Source of the DNA: JBICHM01 sp043101835
GTDB lineage: Bacteria > Planctomycetota > Phycisphaerae > Phycisphaerales > UBA1924
Assembly (NCBI GenBank): GCA_043101835.1
Contig: JBICHM010000177.1
Span: forward strand, 1 to 17,150
Reading direction: 5' to 3'
DNA length: 17,150 nt
Made by a program: the position numbers and the translations under genes. How positions within the stretch are numbered: the first letter of the stretch is position 1; the number at the start of each line of letters is the position of its first letter. Under the pieces are notes generated by a model, which did no database searches, was not told the DNA's origin, and saw only the letters and a list, made by a program, of their open reading frames with translations. Positions 1-6,723 of the stretch are shown here, in pieces.

Positions 1-177
1 TCGAGCGCCGCGCTCGGGACGCTGATCACCATCAACAACAAGGTGCGCGGCTCGGGCGGCCAGCTGCGCCTGGCCGACATCGGCCCGCAGATCTACGAAG
101 TCTTCGTGATCACGAAGCTCAACAAGCTCTTCGAGATCCACGACACCGGCGCCGACGCCCTCGGCAGCTTCGACTGA
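1..177 (+). CDS. STAS-domain anti-sigma factor antagonist (RsbV/SpoIIAA-like), 3' end only
   Basis: Frame 1 is open from the window edge to a TGA at 175-177 and encodes the last 58 residues of a STAS domain. The fragment opens with SSAALGTLI, matching the family's DSSGLGxLI helix start. The second Ser is the residue that the partner kinase phosphorylates in SpoIIAA and RsbV. It then shows the usual beta strand (GGQLRLADI), helix (QIYEVFVITKLNKLF) and C-terminal tail. Such proteins bind an anti-sigma kinase when unphosphorylated and so free a sigma factor. The next gene is an anti-sigma HATPase that begins 7 bases after this stop, which fits a partner-switching operon. AALG replaces the commoner GLG after the Ser. 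The 5' part lies outside the window, so the full length is unknown. Confidence 0.88.
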   Translation, partial: SSAALGTLITINNKVRGSGGQLRLADIGPQIYEVFVITKLNKLFEIHDTGADALGSFD

Positions 178-184
178 CGCCAGA

Positions 185-643
185 ATGAAGGCCGCGACGG
201 GCCGCCCCTCGAGGAGCGCCGCCGTCGCCTGCGCCGCCATGCGGGACACCGTGCTGCTCATTGACGACCGAGCCCAGATCGACGCGGCCACCGAGCGCCT
301 GCTCGAGGCGGCGCGAGGTCTGGGCTACCCCGAGGCCAGCGAGTTCGCGCTCCGGCTGGCCGTCGAGGAAGCGGTTCGCAACGCGATCGTCCACGGTCAT
401 CGCAACCTGCCGGGCGAGCCGGTCGAACTCACCTGGGACGCCGGTCCCGACGCCATCCGCATCACCGTCACCGACAAGGGCCCCGGGTTCAATCCCGAGG
501 ACCTGCCCGATCCGACCCTCGATGAGAATCTTCGCAAGCCCTCCGGGCGCGGCGTGATGCTCATGCGCTCGTTCATGTCGAGCGTCGAGTTCAACGAGAC
601 CGGCAATCGCGTGACGATGGTCTTCCAGCGCCCCGAGGCCTGA
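185..643 (+). CDS. Anti-sigma factor serine kinase, RsbW/SpoIIAB-like HATPase
   Basis: A 152-residue GHKL-type ATPase of the anti-sigma class (HATPase_c_2). It is expected to phosphorylate the STAS antagonist on Ser and to hold a sigma factor when that antagonist is unavailable. Seen in the sequence are an N-box helix RLAVEEAVRNAIVHGH with N66 as the Mg-ATP ligand, a G1 box DKGPGF at 97-102, and a G2-like GRGVMLMRSFM at 121-131. Two starts are possible. ATG 185 lies 7 bases after the STAS stop and keeps strong G/C third-position bias. ATG 239 (residue 19) gives 134 residues and removes a low-complexity arm rich in Ala, Arg and Ser. Neither has a clear Shine-Dalgarno; I chose 185 on codon use. 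It forms an operon with the upstream STAS gene and converges on the next gene with a 24-base gap. The cognate sigma factor is not in the window. Confidence 0.88.
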   Translation: MKAATGRPSRSAAVACAAMRDTVLLIDDRAQIDAATERLLEAARGLGYPEASEFALRLAVEEAVRNAIVHGHRNLPGEPVELTWDAGPDAIRITVTDKGPGFNPEDLPDPTLDENLRKPSGRGVMLMRSFMSSVEFNETGNRVTMVFQRPEA

Positions 644-667
644 GCAGGCGCTCCTGTGCGCTCCAGG

Positions 668-1657
668 TCACCGCACCAGCCAGCGAATCGCCAGCACGCG
701 TGACGCGTCGAGGTCCGCCGCCTCGCCCAGCAACTGCGCGAGTTGCTCCGGCGTGACCCGGTCGGCCTGCACGAGCTGTGCGCGGGGCCACTGGTCGTCA
801 GGCCCGGGGCCGTCGGCCTCGCTGAGGGCCGCGTCGAGAGCGAGGGTCTCGGCCTCGTCGAGGGAACCCGCCGCGATGACGGCCTCCGCGTAGTCGATGG
901 GCGATCCCTCTGCGCGCTGGCGACGCACGAGGCATCGCCATCCGGTCGTGCCGAGGTCGCGCCCGTCGTCGTCGAGATTCCGCTCACGATCGACATTGAG
1001 GCGGAGGCGCCAGAGGTCGGCCAGTTCCTCGATGACCTCCTCGCCGGTGAGGAGGTCGGGGCGCTCCGGCGGGCAGAGCAGCACGCCGCGGTGCTCGTGG
1101 GCGACCGCATCCACGCCTCCTTCTTCAACCCCCGCCGAGAGGTCGAAGGCCTCGAGCACGCGCTCGACACGCTCGCGCAGGGCCGTCTCGACGCGCACGG
1201 TGACGACCTTGTGCTCGTCCACGTAGACATAGACGAACGGCTCGTCGCACATGGCGCCGAAGCCGACCATCCCGTCCTCGTAGAGCCAGGCGCCGTGGCG
1301 GCGTACGCCCTCGAGGAAACGGTCGAAGCCGACGAGGTCGTAGGCGATGTAGGGGTCGATCTCGCGATACGCGTCGCTGCCCAGGATGTCGAGAATCGGG
1401 TAGATGCGCGCCGGCAGGAGCGCGAAGAGGCTGCGCAGGAAGGCGCGGAGGCGCGTGGCGCTGATGACGATGTCGTAGACGTAGCGGTCGGGCCACTCCT
1501 CCCAGTCGCCGGGCTCCTCGCCGCCGTCGGCGGGCTCGAAGGCCACGGCGTACCCCTCGCGTGGGGTGTGCGCCTCGACCGGGTAGACGCCCAGCGGGTA
1601 GGCGAAACCACCCGTCGTCATCCGTTCGACGGCAGGATCGATCATCGACTGGCCCAT
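668..1657 (-). CDS. Hypothetical protein, 329 residues, family not recognised
   Basis: No known domain is recognised. The predicted protein is acidic and soluble, with no signal peptide or membrane segment. It is rich in aromatic residues between 55 and 150 (DRYVYDIVIS, ARIYPILDILGSDAYREIDPYIAYD, FVYVYVDEHKVVTVRVE), which reads as an alpha/beta fold. The tail at 255-329 is helical, with an Asp/Glu-rich stretch. The ATG at 1657 is preceded by AGGAG ten bases upstream on the minus strand, which decides the start over a longer open frame reaching 1792. The aromatic and Leu/Val pattern is far more protein-like than the Arg/Ala/Gly-rich antisense frame over the same bases. It is convergent with the anti-sigma kinase and divergent from the AGCS symporter, so context gives no functional clue. 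Confidence 0.78.
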   Translation of the reverse strand: MGQSMIDPAVERMTTGGFAYPLGVYPVEAHTPREGYAVAFEPADGGEEPGDWEEWPDRYVYDIVISATRLRAFLRSLFALLPARIYPILDILGSDAYREIDPYIAYDLVGFDRFLEGVRRHGAWLYEDGMVGFGAMCDEPFVYVYVDEHKVVTVRVETALRERVERVLEAFDLSAGVEEGGVDAVAHEHRGVLLCPPERPDLLTGEEVIEELADLWRLRLNVDRERNLDDDGRDLGTTGWRCLVRRQRAEGSPIDYAEAVIAAGSLDEAETLALDAALSEADGPGPDDQWPRAQLVQADRVTPEQLAQLLGEAADLDASRVLAIRWLVR

Positions 1658-1690
1658 GCGGCCCTCGCTCCTGACTCGATTCCGGTCATT

Positions 1691-1724
1691 CGCGACGCAA
1701 CCGAACGCGTCGCGGCGCGGTTGC
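1691..1724. repeat. Two overlapping, mutually exclusive inverted repeats in the divergent region
   Basis: CGCGACGC (1691-1698) is the exact reverse complement of GCGTCGCG (1707-1714), an 8-bp stem with an 8-base loop. GCAACCG (1697-1703) is the exact reverse complement of CGGTTGC (1718-1724), a 7-bp stem with a 14-base loop. The two share bases, so only one can form at a time. They sit 159 bases before the AGCS start and 34 bases upstream of the divergent hypothetical gene. The function is unknown: it could be a protein-binding site or a structured leader. Confidence 0.5.
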
Positions 1725-1882
1725 ACCGGTTGGTTCCATCCATCGGACGGGCCCGCCCATGCCCCGCACAAGAGGCCCGCCACGCCCCCCATCGTTGCGT
1801 TCAGGCCGGTTTCGGGCCATCATCGTCGCGACTGAGGCCGGGGGAGTCGCTCCGAACACCCGCCGAGACACCGGGAGACCAA

Positions 1883-3631
1883 ATGGATCAGTTCAACAAC
1901 TTCCTCAACGCCGTCAACGGGGTCATCTGGCACAACGTCGTGCTCTACATCGTGCTGGGCGTCGGCGTCCTGTTCACGGTGTGGAGCGTGGGCTGCCAGT
2001 ACAAGGCGCTGACCCACGGCGTGCAGGTGGTCCGAGGCAAGTACGACGACAAGGACGACCCCGGCGCCATCACCCACTTCCAGGCGCTCTCGGCGGCCCT
2101 CTCAGCGACGGTGGGCCTCGGCAACATCGCGGGCGTCGCGCTGGCGATCATGCTCGGCGGGCCGGGCGCGGTCTTCTGGATGTGGGTCGTCGGCGTCGTC
2201 GGTATGGCGCTGAAGACCACCGAAGTCACGCTTTCGATGATCTACCGCAACACCGAGGACCCCGACAACCCGCACGGCGGGCCGATGTTTGTCGCCCACA
2301 AGGGCTTCGCGAAGATGGGCCTCGGCGGCGTCGGCAAGGCCGTCGGCGGCATCTTTGTCATTACGCTGCTCATCTCGACGATCACCGGCGGCAACATGTT
2401 CCAGGCCTGGAACGTCGCCGACATCACGAACGCCTACTTCGGCGTCCCGCAGATCGCCGTCGGCATCTTCCTGGCGGTCGTGGTCGGCGCGGTGATCATC
2501 GGCGGCATTAAGCGCATCGGCGCCGTCGCCGGTCGCCTCGTGCCATTCATGTGCGTCGTCTACCTGCTCGCGGCGCTGTACGTGATCGTCATGCGCTTCG
2601 ACGTCATCCCCGACATGCTGAAGCTCAGCGTCGTCGAGGCGTTCAGCCCCTCGGAGGCGACAGGCGCCTTCCTCGGCGGCACCGCGGGCTACGCGCTGCT
2701 CTGGGGCATGAAGCGGGCGCTGTTCTCGAGCGAAGCCGGTCAGGGCTCCAGCCCCATCGCCCACTCCGCCGCGAAGACCGACGAGCCCGTCCGTGAGGGC
2801 GTCGTCGCCGGTCTCGAGCCCTTCATCGACACCATCGTCGTCTGCACGCTCACCTCGCTGGTGATCCTCTCGACGGGCATCTGGAACCGCGGGCCGGACC
2901 TGGAGTTCTCCAGCCCCACCGCCGTGGTGCAGGCGGACGGCGCCTGGTCGCTCGAACGCACCGAGGTGAACCGCAGCGATGATCCGTCGCTGACCGACGA
3001 CGCCGAGGTGTTCACGATCGTCGAGGCCGAGGTCAACCCCAACACCGGCAAGAACCTGCACCGCGTGATGGGGCGCGTCGAGATCGAGGGCGAGGGCGAG
3101 AGCCGGCGCTACTTCATCAACTGGAGCACCTCGCCGACTGCCCAGGAGGCGATCGCGCTGCACCCGGAGAAGACACAAGGCGCGTGGTTCAACCACCAGG
3201 GCGCAACGTTGACGGCGAAGGCGTTCGATTCGGTGAACGACGGGCTGGGCATGTGGCTGATCACGCTCGCCGCGTGGCTGTTCGCGATCAGCACGATGAT
3301 CTCGTGGTCGTACTACGGCGAGCAGGGCGTGGTGTACCTGTTCGGCGACGGCGCAGTCTTCCCCTACAAGATCCTCTACTGCCTCGCGATCGTGATTGCG
3401 GCGGTGCCGGCGCTGATCTCGACCGATGCGCAGCTCGACAACCTCACCGCGCTGGGCACCGGCGTCATGCTCTGGGCGAACATTCCGATCATGCTCGTCT
3501 TCGGCGCCGTGGCGATGCGGACCTACAAGGACTACTTCCGCCGCATGAAGGCCGGCGAGGGTCGTCCGCCGCACGAGGCGCCGCCGATCGTGGACGTCGT
3601 CGAAGGCCACGACCACGACAAGAAGGACTGA
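1883..3631 (+). CDS. AGCS family sodium:alanine/glycine symporter with an enlarged loop
   Basis: A 582-residue inner-membrane symporter that imports a small neutral amino acid (alanine or glycine) with Na+. Family hallmarks are QALSAALSATVGLGNIAG at 68-85, GGPGAVFWMWVVG at 92-104, GGP at 132-134, TGGNMFQ at 168-174, and the signature SSEAGQGSSPIAHSAAKTD at 282-300 (AGCS consensus SNEAGxGSAPIAHAAAKTD). About ten hydrophobic helices are visible. Family members are usually about 450-500 residues. The surplus is a polar, acidic stretch at about 333-453 between the helix ending VILSTGIW and the one starting GLGMWLIT. The tail ends in His/Asp/Lys. ATG 1883 follows GGGAGA at a normal distance. An open frame continues upstream, but only as antisense to the minus-strand gene. 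An intrinsic terminator follows 28 bases after the stop, so this is probably a single-gene transcript. Confidence 0.95.
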   Translation: MDQFNNFLNAVNGVIWHNVVLYIVLGVGVLFTVWSVGCQYKALTHGVQVVRGKYDDKDDPGAITHFQALSAALSATVGLGNIAGVALAIMLGGPGAVFWMWVVGVVGMALKTTEVTLSMIYRNTEDPDNPHGGPMFVAHKGFAKMGLGGVGKAVGGIFVITLLISTITGGNMFQAWNVADITNAYFGVPQIAVGIFLAVVVGAVIIGGIKRIGAVAGRLVPFMCVVYLLAALYVIVMRFDVIPDMLKLSVVEAFSPSEATGAFLGGTAGYALLWGMKRALFSSEAGQGSSPIAHSAAKTDEPVREGVVAGLEPFIDTIVVCTLTSLVILSTGIWNRGPDLEFSSPTAVVQADGAWSLERTEVNRSDDPSLTDDAEVFTIVEAEVNPNTGKNLHRVMGRVEIEGEGESRRYFINWSTSPTAQEAIALHPEKTQGAWFNHQGATLTAKAFDSVNDGLGMWLITLAAWLFAISTMISWSYYGEQGVVYLFGDGAVFPYKILYCLAIVIAAVPALISTDAQLDNLTALGTGVMLWANIPIMLVFGAVAMRTYKDYFRRMKAGEGRPPHEAPPIVDVVEGHDHDKKD

Positions 3632-3659
3632 GCCTCGGTTCGGTCGACAGTGAACTTCC

Positions 3660-3698
3660 GCGAGCCCGCTCGAATCCGAGCGGGCTCGCTTTCTTTTT
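3660..3698 (+). terminator. Strong rho-independent terminator of the AGCS gene
   Basis: A perfect 13-bp GC-rich stem: GCGAGCCCGCTCG at 3660-3672 pairs with CGAGCGGGCTCGC at 3677-3689 around an AATC loop. It is followed at once by TTTCTTTTT (3690-3698). It lies 28 bases after the AGCS stop. There is no matching A-run on the left, so it should act only on the plus strand. Confidence 0.94.
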
Positions 3699-3726
3699 GG
3701 CGCGCGTGCGTCACAATCGGCATTGC

Positions 3727-4419
3727 ATGGATGCGCCCTGGGATCCCGGCCTGCTCTGCGATGTCGCCGTCGCGGCGCTTGACGCTGAAGCGCGCCGTCG
3801 CGATGTGGCTCAGGAAGTCGCCGGCCTCGATGCGCTGCCCGAACTCGCGCTGCACCCCCTGCTGCGGGACGGCTTCCAACAAGCCGGGTTCGGCGCCCAC
3901 GCAGAGGTGCACTATCCCGGGCGCGTCGGACGAAGGCGCACCGAGGGCGACCGCTGCGACCTCGTGCTGACACGCGACCCATGCGCCCCGCTGATGGACC
4001 CCGCCGAAGCCGGCACGCTGTTCCAGACGACGGGCGTGCCGCCGCGCGACGCGTTCTGGATCGAGGTCAAGTGCGTCCGCCAGCACGCCGTGATCGGCGG
4101 CGTCGGACGACCCAACGCGGGGTACGCGGGTGCGCTTGGCGGCCCCGTCGCGGCCGATGTTCGCCGCATCGCAAACGAGCCGTCTATTCACGCCGGCGCG
4201 GTGCTGCTGATCCTCTTCAGCGCTGATGAGGCGACCGGCGAGCACGACATCGGCGCGTGGGCGCACCGTTGTCTCGACCGGGGGCTGCCGATCGGGGCGC
4301 CCTTGGTGCGCAGGTTCGGCGTCGCCGATCGGCTCGGGAACAGCGTGTGCCTTGTCGCGATGACGCCGGTCCGTGCCGGCGCCCGTGCGATCAGCGGAAG
4401 ATCAGCACGCGCGGGCTGA
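3727..4419 (+). CDS. Hypothetical protein with PD-(D/E)XK nuclease-like signature
   Basis: A 230-residue soluble protein without signal peptide or membrane helix. I do not recognise a named family. The order of residues recalls the PD-(D/E)XK nuclease core: a helix with E60 (GAHAEVHYPG), a strand with D78 (DRCDLVLTRD), then E113-V-K115 in a hydrophobic strand (DAFWIEVKCVRQ), a helix, and a further strand (GAVLLILFS). It also shows basic patches such as GRVGRRRTEGDR. Whether it cuts DNA is inference. ATG 3727 has no Shine-Dalgarno; GTG 3706 is an alternative. Only 28 bases separate the terminator tail from ATG 3727, so a promoter must overlap this gap or the terminator. CACAAT at 3712-3717 could be a -10 box giving a nearly leaderless message. 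The last 29 bases overlap the end of sppA on the other strand. Confidence 0.72.
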   Translation: MDAPWDPGLLCDVAVAALDAEARRRDVAQEVAGLDALPELALHPLLRDGFQQAGFGAHAEVHYPGRVGRRRTEGDRCDLVLTRDPCAPLMDPAEAGTLFQTTGVPPRDAFWIEVKCVRQHAVIGGVGRPNAGYAGALGGPVAADVRRIANEPSIHAGAVLLILFSADEATGEHDIGAWAHRCLDRGLPIGAPLVRRFGVADRLGNSVCLVAMTPVRAGARAISGRSARAG

Positions 4420-6193
4420 CGAGCAGCACCGGCTCGTCGCGCATCAGCATCATCGCGCGGAGGTTCGACCAGATCTGCGGCCATGCCTTCTCGCCGACCG
4501 CAAGTCGGATGGCGCCAAGGGCGTCGCCGACGAGGCCGCCGCCCTCGACACGCGGCGCCGCGAGAAACGAGCCGAAGGCCTGATCGAGGAACTCCTCGAG
4601 CGTCGGGGGCGCGGGATAGTGCATGACATCGAAGGCGCCGCCGGTGAGTTCGAGTTCCTCTGCGAGATCGTCCACGACGACGGCCAGTCCGCCGACGGCG
4701 TCGGCCATCGCAAGAGCGACGGCCTTCTCGGCGGTGAAGAGGCGTCCCTCGGCGGTCTTGCCGATGTCGATGCCCTCGCGTCCCGCCTTCACGCGCCGGA
4801 CGAAGAGGTCGTAGGTGTCGACCATTCGGTCGCGGATGAGACTGCGCTCAGCGCTGTCCCATGGGGTGAGGGTGTCAAAGATGTCGGCGCGCGGGCCGCG
4901 AGCGCGGGGGACGACGTTGATCTTGAGCGTCTCGTAGACACCGCCGAGAGCGAACTTGCCGCCGACGACGCCGATGCTGCCGACGATGCTGCTCGGGTTC
5001 ATATAGATGCGGTCGCCGGAGACGGCGATGTAGTACCCACCGCTGGCGGCCATGTCGCCGACGCTGACCCAGACGGGCTTGGTCTCTGCGACGCGGCGCA
5101 CACCCTGCCAGATGTTCTCGCTGGCGATCGCGCTGCCGCCGGGGCTGTTGACGCGGACGATGACGCCCTTGATGCGGCTGTCCTGCTCGAGTTCGCGCAG
5201 TGCCTTGCGGATGGTGGTGGCGCCGCCGCTGCCCGCGCCGAAGGCGCTCGGGGGCGTCGAGGGGCCGTCGACGATCGCGCCGTCGATGTGGATCACGGCG
5301 ATCGTGTCGCGCCGCGGCTTGTGCGCCGGCGGCGAGGCGAGCACCTGCAGCATCGCGAAGGGGTTGGCCATATCGATGCCGGGGCCGGCGTCGACGGGCG
5401 TTATGGAAGTGTCGTACTCGACCTCCTCGCCGAGCGCCTCGGCAAGGTAGTCGTGGATGTCGAGACGATCGACTTCGCGATCGATGAGGCCGAGTTCGAC
5501 GGCGCGCGGGCCGTCGAGCATCCAGGCCTCTTCCATCGCGGCGTCGAGTTCCGCTTCGCTCATGTTGCGCCCGTCGCGGACATGGGCACGCATCGTGGCG
5601 TACATGCTGTCGAGCAGTTGGGTGATGTTCTGGTCCCACGCCTCGCTGGGCTCGGCGTTGGCGAACTGCTCCTCGGCGCCCTTGTAGTCGCCGATCTGCA
5701 CGAAGGAGGGCTGCACGCCGACCCAGTTGAGCATGTCGGCGAGGAACATCTCCTCCATGTAGACGCCGGGGAACGACACCGCGCCGCCGGTCTGCATCAG
5801 CGCCTCGTCGGCGTAGGACGCGAGCATCAGCTGACCGGGGTCGTAGATCTCGGTGAAGACGAAGACGCGTTTGCCTGCGTCGCGGATCTTCTCGATCGCG
5901 GCGCCGATCTCTTCAATCTGCGTCGCGCCGAGCGCAGGGCGGTCGAGGCGGATCATCACGGCGTCGAGGTCCTCGCGCTGGGCGAGCTCCTCGAACATGC
6001 GCACGGCGTCGAGGAGCGTGGCCTCACGCTCGCCGGTCAGCCAGCCCAGGCCGCTGGGGCGCTCAGAGAAGCCGCCCTCGAGTTCAACCCAGCCGACGGT
6101 CGCCCCGTGGGCCGTCGCGCTCGCGGCGAGGGCCGCGCCCGCGCAGAGGGTCGTGGCGAGGAGGGTCCTGGTCTTCGCGAGAATCGACTGCAT
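4391..6193 (-). CDS. sppA: Signal peptide peptidase SppA, 67K type
   Basis: A 600-residue serine protease (MEROPS S49) that degrades leftover signal peptides and other membrane-associated peptides on the outer face of the inner membrane. It has the duplicated ClpP-like architecture of the long SppA form. K171 in GDYKGAEEQF of the N-terminal half is the expected general base (E. coli K209). S384 in DMAASGGYYIA of the C-terminal half is the nucleophile (E. coli S409). VNSPGGSAIASE at 348-359 and the SSIVGSIGVVGGKF strand at 401-414 are typical. Residues 1-30 form a signal sequence with an Ala-rich core (SATAHGA), so the protein could be exported or anchored. ATG 6193 is chosen because AGGAG lies nine bases upstream, not the upstream in-frame ATG at 6235. 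It lies 134 bases behind the zincin gene on the same strand. Confidence 0.95.
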   Translation of the reverse strand: MQSILAKTRTLLATTLCAGAALAASATAHGATVGWVELEGGFSERPSGLGWLTGEREATLLDAVRMFEELAQREDLDAVMIRLDRPALGATQIEEIGAAIEKIRDAGKRVFVFTEIYDPGQLMLASYADEALMQTGGAVSFPGVYMEEMFLADMLNWVGVQPSFVQIGDYKGAEEQFANAEPSEAWDQNITQLLDSMYATMRAHVRDGRNMSEAELDAAMEEAWMLDGPRAVELGLIDREVDRLDIHDYLAEALGEEVEYDTSITPVDAGPGIDMANPFAMLQVLASPPAHKPRRDTIAVIHIDGAIVDGPSTPPSAFGAGSGGATTIRKALRELEQDSRIKGVIVRVNSPGGSAIASENIWQGVRRVAETKPVWVSVGDMAASGGYYIAVSGDRIYMNPSSIVGSIGVVGGKFALGGVYETLKINVVPRARGPRADIFDTLTPWDSAERSLIRDRMVDTYDLFVRRVKAGREGIDIGKTAEGRLFTAEKAVALAMADAVGGLAVVVDDLAEELELTGGAFDVMHYPAPPTLEEFLDQAFGSFLAAPRVEGGGLVGDALGAIRLAVGEKAWPQIWSNLRAMMLMRDEPVLLVSPRVLIFR

Positions 6194-6216
6194 GCTGCGT
6201 TGCTCCTGGCTGCTGC

Positions 6217-6276
6217 GTCCGCCCCCGGCGGACATTCCCTCTCTGCATCGGCGTTCGAGACGCGCTCCGTCGCGTC
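6217..6276 (-). repeat. Two stem-loops in the sppA leader
   Basis: Two perfect short inverted repeats lie in the 134-base gap upstream of sppA. GTCCGCC (6217-6223) pairs with GGCGGAC (6227-6233) around three bases. GACGCG (6259-6264) pairs with CGCGTC (6271-6276) around six bases. Neither has a T-run on either side, so they are not typical intrinsic terminators. The inner stem ends only eight bases before the AGGAG of sppA and could affect ribosome access. In GC-rich DNA short stems are frequent, so significance is uncertain. Confidence 0.35.
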
Positions 6277-6327
6277 TGGTTCCGCGACACGGGTGATCGG
6301 TTGCATCGTAGGAGCGCAGAAGACGCC

Positions 6328-6723
6328 TCAGGCGAAGCCGAGCCTGTCGAGGTCGTCTTCCTCAAGGCCGAAGTGGTGGCCGACCTCGTGGAGCACGGTG
6401 ATGCGAATCTCCTCGGCGATCCGGTCGTCGGCGTCGGCGCCTCGCCATCCCCCCGCGAGGGCGATGATGCCCTCGCGAAAGATATGGATCTGTGTGGGCA
6501 GCACGCCGGAGTGCTCGACCGACTGCTCCGTCATGGCGATGCCGGTGTGCAGGCCGCAGAGATCCTCCGGCGAATCGACGCCCAACTCCCGCATCATCGC
6601 GGCGCTGGGGTGATCCTCGACAATCAGCGGCGCCTCGTCGAGCAGGTCGTGCACCGCCGGCGGAAGCGAATCGAGCACCTCTTCGAGGAGGGCGTCGAAG
6701 CGGTCGCGCTCGCGCCGGTTCAC
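6328..6723 (-). CDS. Small zincin-like metallopeptidase family protein (HExxH)
   Basis: A 131-residue cytoplasmic protein of the small zincin-like family annotated as 'metallopeptidase family protein' (PF06262 type). The motif LHEVGHHFGLEEDDL at 111-125 carries H112-E113-x-x-H116, the expected zinc ligands and catalytic Glu. A strand before it (TQIHIFREGIIAL, 77-89) fits the edge strand of the zincin fold. No protease activity has been established for this family as far as I know. The GTG start at 6723 overlaps the TGA of pyrD as GTGA, and GGGGA lies six bases upstream, which together fix the start. An in-frame ATG at 6795 would lie deep inside pyrD. Translational coupling to pyrD is implied. 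The tail after HExxH is short, ending DRLGFA. Confidence 0.88.
   Translation of the reverse strand: MNRRERDRFDALLEEVLDSLPPAVHDLLDEAPLIVEDHPSAAMMRELGVDSPEDLCGLHTGIAMTEQSVEHSGVLPTQIHIFREGIIALAGGWRGADADDRIAEEIRITVLHEVGHHFGLEEDDLDRLGFA

Noticed and set aside
743..1882. Long plus-strand open frame joined in frame to the AGCS gene
   Set aside because: It is rich in Val/Ala/Gly/Arg/Asp with no recognisable domain and lies antisense to a more protein-like minus-strand gene. The symporter has its own ATG and ribosome site at 1883.
1725..1882. Glycine riboswitch upstream of the AGCS gene
   Set aside because: AGCS genes often have one, and GGGAG and CCGCCGAGA look faintly similar, but the conserved aptamer core and tandem layout are not present.
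4373..6613. Plus-strand open frame of over 700 codons
   Set aside because: It is antisense to sppA, which has both catalytic residues and family motifs in place. The plus frame gives His/Asp/Ala-rich text typical of a GC-rich shadow.
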